From Orobanche coerulescens (taxonomy: Eukaryota > Streptophyta > Magnoliopsida > Lamiales > Orobanchaceae): 64,000 nucleotides of DNA. The position numbers and the translations under genes were made by a program. The notes beneath the pieces are model-generated. The model had not been told where the DNA came from, did no database searches, and saw nothing but the letters and a program-made list of their open reading frames with translations. The DNA is taken from positions 140,850,096-140,914,095 of the forward strand of contig CM065802.1 in NCBI GenBank assembly GCA_033398695.1. The letters are read 5' to 3'. Positions 58,317 through 64,000 of this stretch are shown here, one piece after another (the stretch's first letter is position 1; the number at the start of each line of letters is the position of its first letter).

Positions 58317-58560
58317 ACGTGTTCATCAGAGTTCTCAAAAGTCATGCTATCTGTTGATCGAAGTTTACAATGACGAAAGCAGTTCGCAATTATTTTTTAC
58401 GAACATCCATAGTCACAAGATTGGAACTTTTCTAGATGAGTTTGGTGGCAAAAAAATAATTCAACATTTCGCAATCCTTGAATAATTTTTGGATGAGCAG
58501 GGCAATTATCCACAATCAAGAGAATCTTTCTTCCAACCATTTTTTATCAAATTGGCGATA
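58317..58560 (-). pseudogene. Pogo-like transposase DDE-domain remnant
   Basis: Minus-strand frame from about 58542: MVGRKILLIVDNCPAHPKII, then QGLRNVELFFCHQTHLEKFQ and SCDYGCS before a stop. VDNCPAHP followed by an LFF-PP-like segment and QPCD-like QSCD is the signature of pogo/Tigger transposase catalytic domains (second Asp in VDN). It fits the pogo-type ends of element H. Confidence 0.82.
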
Positions 58561-58758
58561 ATATTCTTCAAATACGTACATGCATTGTACAATAATTAAG
58601 TGGAAGTTTGAAAGGTGTTTGTAAATTGAGTATTTTAATAAATGAATAAAATATTAATTAATATATAAATAATAATTATTGATTTATAATTTATTAATAA
58701 CTCTTTTAGTTGATAAATTTTGATGGTCCCATGAGTATTGATTTATAGATTTCTACTG
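58561..58758 (-). other. Right end of element H
   Basis: AT-rich subterminal sequence without coding trace, ending in the inverted repeat that reads CAGTAGAAATCTATAAATCA on the minus strand. Confidence 0.7.
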
Positions 58759-58760
58759 TA

Positions 58761-59793
58761 TTATCTATAAAAGAAGATTAGGGGAGAGATGCTGCGAGAT
58801 TGAAAAAACTAAAAATTATAATGAAAAAGAGTTTTGAATCGAATTATTATCTTAAATAACTATTTCCTCATTTACAATCTTTAAAGCAATAACCTAAAAG
58901 CATTGAACATTATTGAAAAGAAGTAGAATTCGAGGGAGGATATCATGGCAATATTTATCCATGAAATATGGATAGAAATAGTACGGGAAGTTCATAAGCT
59001 ATATTATGTCGAATTCGAGGATATGGTGTATGCGGCGGTAAAAAATTGGGAGAAGTATGAGGAATGAAGGAAACACTGCTTACTCTGCGGGGTACTTTGC
59101 TTCTTGGAAATCCTAATTGGGAAATCGGGATAGGGGTAAGGGAAATTTTGATAAAAGAGAGAAAAATACTGATAAGGAAAAATTTGAAAGCAGTAGTAAA
59201 ACCAAGAAAAATGTAGAAACGAAAACCGCACTCATGACTAACACTCAAACACGGAACCGAGACATCAAATGATGTCAATGTCAAGGTCGTGGGCGCGTTA
59301 CTTATCGACATCCGAATCAAAGGGTGACGGTAGTGAGGGAGAATGGAGAGATAGAGACGGAGAGCGAGAAAGAGGAAGAATAAGAGAGCGAAAATGAGGG
59401 AGGGGAGGAAAAAGTCAAATTTACACCTACCTTAGTAATTAGGAGGGTACTTAATGTTGAGGCGACAGAGGAAGAAGTTCAAAGCAGGCCATATTACATA
59501 CTCATTATCACATTGAAAAAAAATTGTAGTGTGATTATCGACGACGGGAGTTGTACAAATGTGCTTGGTTAATAGTTGGGCTTACCTACTCGAAGGCACT
59601 CAAACCTTTATCGCTATATTGGTTGAGCAATTACTGATAAATCAACTCACAAAGCAAGCAAACATTGCAATCATTCTGGAAATGTACAAAGATGAAATCA
59701 TTTGTGATGCTGTTCCAATGGACGCTTTTCATATGCTTTGGGGAAGAACATGGAACATGGCACTTCGATCGTTAGGTAACTCATGATGGCATA
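58761..59793 (+). pseudogene. Chromovirus I gag (right part) and protease, broken
   Basis: Resumes the gag interrupted by element H. Stop-rich plus-strand traces show LKKLKIIMKKSFESNYY and LQSLKQ with SIEHY, matching the capsid segment of plant chromovirus gag (LQ-LKQG-KSVEEYY). The open stretch after 59100 covers a Lys/Ser-rich linker, a degraded zinc knuckle (CQCQGRGRVTYRHPNQR, in which the first Cys pair is shortened and both His and the last Cys are changed) and VVRENGEIE. Protease follows: CSVIIDDGSCTNVLG, and then MYKDEIICDAVPMDAFHMLW in 59559-59786, the usual end of this protease. It is cut by LTR N at 59794. Confidence 0.82.
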
Positions 59794-60571
59794 TGTAACA
59801 CCCTAGAGATTCTATCTAAAGTATTTTACTAAATATTCATAAATCGCTGAATGAAGTCAAGCATAAAAAATACTAAGTATAAATTTTTAAAACAGAACGG
59901 CTCATCCTTATTAAGTCATCGAGAAGCTCGGCAAACTCTCCAAAGAGAGTATTAATAAGAAAAGTAATTCTTTAACAAGCCTAGCAAATTAAATTCCTAG
60001 GTATTGATTCTTGACTATTAAAATCGTCGGGTACCTTCACGCTTAAAACAGACTCAGTAGTAGGGATAAGGGATTCTTTGTTATCAGTGCAAACATAGAA
60101 TATCGAATAAAAACATGTAATCACCATTATCATATCCACAAAAGAGTCTTTAAGCGTCAAGACTGGTATTGGACTTAACATTTCTATTCTAGATTCACAA
60201 GACTCCTTGGGCATCAAGGCAATCGTAGAACACATTCTTTCATTATTCTGGATTCACAAGACTCTTTGGGCGACAGTACAATCACAGAACACATCATATT
60301 TATCAATATGCACATGACAATAATTCATTCTCTTCCAACTACATAAAACTTTTGGCATCAAGGCTGGTCGGTATCACCTAAACTTATTACTCATAATCAC
60401 ATTTTATAAACGATAAACATGTTGGACATCGTAAAATAATTAACATGTTTTGCAGTAAATTGTATATCTACTCATTTTAATTCATGCAGTACAAATAAAA
60501 TTAGAGTTCGAGTAAGATTTTACCCACATGGCCTAAAACATTTCGAGTTGAGAAATTTTCACCCACCTTAA
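59794..60571 (-). repeat. Truncated LTR N
   Basis: Starts TGTAACACCCTAGAG inside the protease of element I, with the same first bases as the minus-strand LTRs of A, B and G, but the rest is a different family. It holds diverged direct repeats with GATTCACAAGACTC and TTGGGC (near 60192 and 60251) and CATCAAGGC. It ends where element G inserted; its continuation lies beyond the window. The LTR call rests on the terminal motif and context. Confidence 0.55.
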
Positions 60572-62638
60572 TGTAACACCCCCGAGATATTCGAAGTATA
60601 TTACAGCCCCGTGGACCCCTACATGGGACCCACCAGGCTAGAACAAGAAAACACCACTCGACTAACCATCTCAGTTAGCGAGGACACACATTTAAATAAT
60701 ACAACATATAAAGATACGCCCTGATCAACCGGCGTAATAAACATCAACCGAAAATATAGCAATTTGAGTTAATACAAAACGAAGTTCGGAGTGAAAAGCC
60801 TAAGTACTCGCGAGTACAATCTATAAGTTTATAAGTGTGGGAAACAACCATATCGAAATAGACAAGAGGAATAAGAAGACTCGAATGCACATGTCAACGA
60901 CCCTAGCCAACATCCTCGTACTGTCCTAGCGCCCGCTCGTCCGGCAGAACATAACCTGAAATCCATAACAAGAATTTCCCCAAAACGGGTCCCCAACGGG
61001 GTTAGCAATTACGCTAGTACAAGTAATCAAGGCAAACCATTCGCTTACATGTTTCATAGTACAATGCACCAAATCATTTCAAAAATCAAAACCAGACATG
61101 TCTTTTCCGGAAACAAACAGTCAATCACATTGGCCTAGGACCGGGACGAAGCCACAAATCCCACTCGAGGCCTCTAAGGACCCTCCTGAGCTGGCCATAT
61201 CATAAAACAAATCACGCACGTGCATCGCCTAGGACCGGGACGAAGCCACAAATCCCACTCGAGGCCTCTACGGACCCTCCCGAGCTGGCTAGCTAAACAA
61301 ACTCATGAATCCAGGGCTCAAACCATTGGACTCCCTCCGTGATCCCTTCGGACCCTCCCGAGGTGAGCAATCACACACAATATACATTACCATTTCACGT
61401 TAAGCATAAAGGTTTCAAAAATACTTGCCTCGAATAATTGATGATGCAACGAACGGAAAGGAAAATCACCGACGAACGCTAGGAACCAACGGAACCGAAC
61501 CTAACGATTCGAAGAACATAATCACAACCAACTCTAAATGAATACGCAAATGGAATACACCCGAAAACCCACCTACGATTCATGTATATTCGTATAAAAA
61601 TAACAACGAGGGCGGACCACAACCAAACCCTCTCGAATATGCAACAACCACGAAATATACCATGAATCCGTAAGGAAAACAAGAATACTAGCAAGATTAA
61701 TCATATTCAACATGAATTAATCAACCATATGGAACGAATCGAAGAAAACCCCGAAAACCCCCAAATTTACTCAAAAGTAGGGTTCTAAGAAGATTTACCT
61801 TGGATTAGGATGAAAGATTCGTGTTGATGTTGTTATAATACACCAAGAACTCAAGGAAGATGATGGTTGAGATGATTGGAGGAAGAAATCGCCAAGAAAT
61901 CGCCCAAAATCGCCAAAGCCGCGGAGGAAGGAGGTGAAATGAGAATTAGATCCGTCCAAGGTCAACTCCTGGGTATATATAGCCGCACGGCTTAGCGCGC
62001 GCTAACGGCTAAGGGTTATCGTGCGCTACCCAGTTATTACACAGTCCAGAACTCACTGTCCTGGACCGTTAGCGTGCGCTAACAATGACTCGGTAGCGCG
62101 CGCTATCGAGCTATAGCATGCGCTACTTGGGCACCTGAACGAGTCCAGAACAAACTGTCCAGTACTGGACAGTCACGCTAGCGCACGCTACCAGATATCT
62201 TAGCGTGCGCTAGTCCCCCAACATTCGCGTGCGCTAGACAACGTAGCGTACGCTAATCCGCTAGTCCATAGGGCTGGAATCAGAACTGCCACTCCCAGGG
62301 CTAGCTTGCTAGCGCACGCTATGAAGCAGACGTAGCGTGCGCTACTAAGGGATCTCTAGCGTGCGCTATGCAGAAAAATTAGCGCGCGCTAGGCACGGAA
62401 TATGAATGGCCCAAAATACAGGAATATGAACGAAACATCAGACGGAACATCTCAAAACGCATAATAACATAGAATGGATCCACGGCAACCCCGAAACGGC
62501 GGTTCCGCACAACAATTACGAGAATCAGATCAGTAGATGACAGAAGAAATACACTGAAAGATACACGAGGGTCGCTACAAACGAGAAATACACCGAAAAA
62601 ATAAAAATACCGGGAAAAGACAAAATGCGGATATTACA
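60572..62638 (-). repeat. 3' LTR of element G
   Basis: 2067 bp, TGTAACACC to ATATTACA. Subrepeats at about 61134-61195, 61228-61289 and 61310-61366. TATA box near 61974-61981 (minus GCTATATATACCC). Palindrome cluster 61990-62392. Confidence 0.92.
61990..62392 (-). promoter_or_regulatory. Palindrome cluster in G LTR (TAGCGTGCGCTA type)
   Basis: About 14 sites including TTAGCGCGCGCTAA, GTTAGCGTGCGCTAAC and TAGCGCGCGCTA. The number resembles the A LTR but spacing and flanks differ, so the sites have been kept while the spacers changed. Confidence 0.72.
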
Positions 62639-62650
62639 TTCTACCCCTCT
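62639..62650 (-). other. Polypurine tract of element G
   Basis: Minus strand AGAGGGGTAGAA, adjacent to the 3' LTR. Confidence 0.82.
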
Positions 62651-62673
62651 AAAACTAAGTTTCGTCCCGAAAC

Positions 62674-63999
62674 TTAAGAAACAAACAACTCAGGGTACCT
62701 AGCACGTATGCTATCTTCGGTTTCCCAAGTTGCCTCCTCGACACCATGTCTCGACCACTGCACCTTGACCAAAGAAATGGTCTTATGCCTCAGTCGCTTC
62801 TCACGATGCTCCAAAATCTTCAAAGGACGCTCCTCAAAAGTAATATCCTCGGAGACATCAACCTCACCATAATCGATGACGTGACTAGGATCCGTGACAT
62901 ATTTCCTCAGCTGGGAAACATGAAAAACGCTATGAACATGACTTAGGGCCGTGGGTAACGCCAAACGGTATGCCAACCCACCAACTCGCTCGAGAATCTC
63001 GAAGGGCCCAATAAATCTCGGACTCAACTTCCCCTTTTTTCCGAAACGAAAAACTCCCCTCGTCGGCGACACCTTTAGCAAAACGTGGTCTCCCACCTCG
63101 AATTCCAAAGGTCGACGACGGACATCGGCATATGACTTCTATCGACTCTGGGCAGTCAACATCCGTTCCCGAATTAATTCTATCTTCCGCCTCGTCTCTA
63201 AAACGATATCCGGCTGGGTCCCGACCAAATCAGACGCCTCATTCCAACAAATCGGTGATCGACAACGCCGTCCATAAAGTGCCTCATACGGTGCCATCCG
63301 AATCGACGCGTTCCAACTATTGTTGTACGTGAATTCGATCAATGGCAAATGCTCCTCCCAGTCATTGCACCAATCGAGAGCACAAGCACGCAACATATCC
63401 TCGAATGTCTGGATAGTGCGTTCCGACTGTCCATCTGACTGAGGATGAAAAGAGGTACTCAAACGCAAACGAGTACCCAACGCCTTATGCACCGCCTGCC
63501 AAAAATGCGATACAAAACGGCCATCACGATCCGAAACAATAGACTTCGGAGTACCGTGAAGCCCCACAATCTGCGCGATAAACACACGAGCCAACTTCTT
63601 CGGGCCCCAAGTGTCCTTGATGCCCATAAATTGTGCCGACTTGGTCACACGATCAACAATCACCCAGACCATATTCATGCCCGACCTCGATATCGGCAAA
63701 CTCGTAATGAAATCCATCGATATATCTTCCCATTTCCATTCCGGAATAGGAAGTGACTGCAATAACCCGGCCGGTCGCTGATGCTCAATTTTGACCTGCT
63801 GACAAGTCAAACATCTCGCTACAAACTATGCGACCTCTACCTTCATATCATTCCACCAGAAATTCCGTCTCAGGTCCTTGTACATCTTACTTGAACCAGG
63901 ATGAACCGAGTAAGGTGTAGCATGGGCCTCATGCAAAATATTCTGTCTCAACTCTGAGTCGCTCGGTACACAAAGCCGACTCTGGAATCTCAAAACACC
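62674..63999 (-). pseudogene. Element G integrase, broken and partial
   Basis: Minus-strand integrase with chromodomain-like tail. The tail is open in 62674-63108 (GPFEILERVGGLAYRL, VFHVSQLRKYV, LVKVQWSRHGVEEATWE). A TAG between SR and the next codons near 63138 (TCGATAGAAG, Gln in A) separates it from the core (63139-63810), which has FITSLPISRSG, SDRDGRFVS and QSDGQSERTIQ with all three acidic positions. Upstream of it the TAG shared with element A lies near 63829, before CLTCQQVKIEH, and the zinc-binding region continues to the window edge (WNDMK, HPGSSKMY). Better preserved than A around the third motif. Confidence 0.9.
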
Positions 64000-64000
64000 A

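Larger units (their letters stand above)
44135..58758 (-). mobile_element. Element H: pogo-like Tc1/mariner transposon, split by array K
   Basis: The right end, read on the minus strand, is CAGTAGAAATCTATAAATCA; the left end reads TAGTAGAAACTCGATAAAAT on the plus strand. These match the CAGTAGAAACTCTATAAATTAATA-type inverted repeats of plant pogo-like elements. The target TA is duplicated (44133-44134 and 58759-58760). Without array K the element is only about 1.0 kb, so most of the transposase gene is lost. Remnants of the DDE domain are on the minus strand on both sides of K. K entered with TSD ACGTG. Confidence 0.85.
60572..64000 (-). mobile_element. Element G: Tekay-like Ty3/gypsy, same family as A, truncated by window edge
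   Basis: A second copy of the A family: 3' LTR (60572-62638), polypurine tract and integrase region running off the right edge. The LTR shares the palindromes, TATA box and subrepeats of the A LTR but differs at many positions. The integrase shares with A an in-frame TAG before FVARCLTCQQ. The left TSD would be CTTAA (60567-60571); the right end is outside the window. Confidence 0.9.

Overview
The window is repeat-rich, gene-poor nuclear DNA of a flowering plant, most likely heterochromatin. This rests on plant Ty3/gypsy chromoviruses (initiator-Met-tRNA primer sites, chromodomain-type integrase tails), Ty1/copia and Tat-type elements, a plant CACTA element and a plant pogo-like element. No intact host gene was recognised. 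The species cannot be told from the sequence.

Layout. 752-11439 is element A, a minus-strand Tekay-like Ty3/gypsy copy with both LTRs, PBS, PPT and broken gag/pol; a solo LTR (7719-9212) sits inside it. 11440-13040 is an older related relic (F). A copia element (C, plus strand) is spread over about 13.6-42.5 kb and was opened three times. Insertion 1 is gypsy element B (13772-23991, TSD GATAT), which itself carries one LTR and flank of another element, M (16895 to about 21.08 kb), with an intronless cytokinin-activating LOG-type gene. Insertion 2 is a solo copia LTR D (26131-36068, TSD ATCTC), split by Tat-type element E (26970-34989, TSD CAGTA) that has a sense gag and a spliced antisense gene. 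Insertion 3 is CACTA element J (37394-40434, TSD GGA). C ends with an LTR at 40772-42531. From 43.7 kb a chromovirus gag-protease relic (I) is interrupted by a pogo-like DNA transposon (H, 44135-58758, TSD TA), which is interrupted by a head-to-tail array (K, 44711-58316, TSD ACGTG) of five LTRs and four 0.66-kb internal regions. A truncated LTR (N) and a second Tekay-like copy (G, same family as A) run to the right edge.

Removing each insert together with one TSD copy rejoins the interrupted element; for D inside C the reading frame is continuous across the join. This gives a relative order of insertion: C before B before M; C before D before E; C before J; I before H before K; A before its solo LTR.

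The most unusual patterns are: (1) several different LTR families carry clusters of related palindromes of the form GTTA(G)CG-NN-CG(C)TAAC, upstream of the TATA box in the families where one can be seen, and the same version occurs in two unrelated families; (2) the TSD-bounded tandem LTR array; (3) a nearly full-length LOG gene with its own TATA box inside retrotransposon debris; (4) the intron-containing antisense gene of E with its own TATA box. Boundaries marked by TSDs are exact; others are approximate. All similarity statements are by eye.
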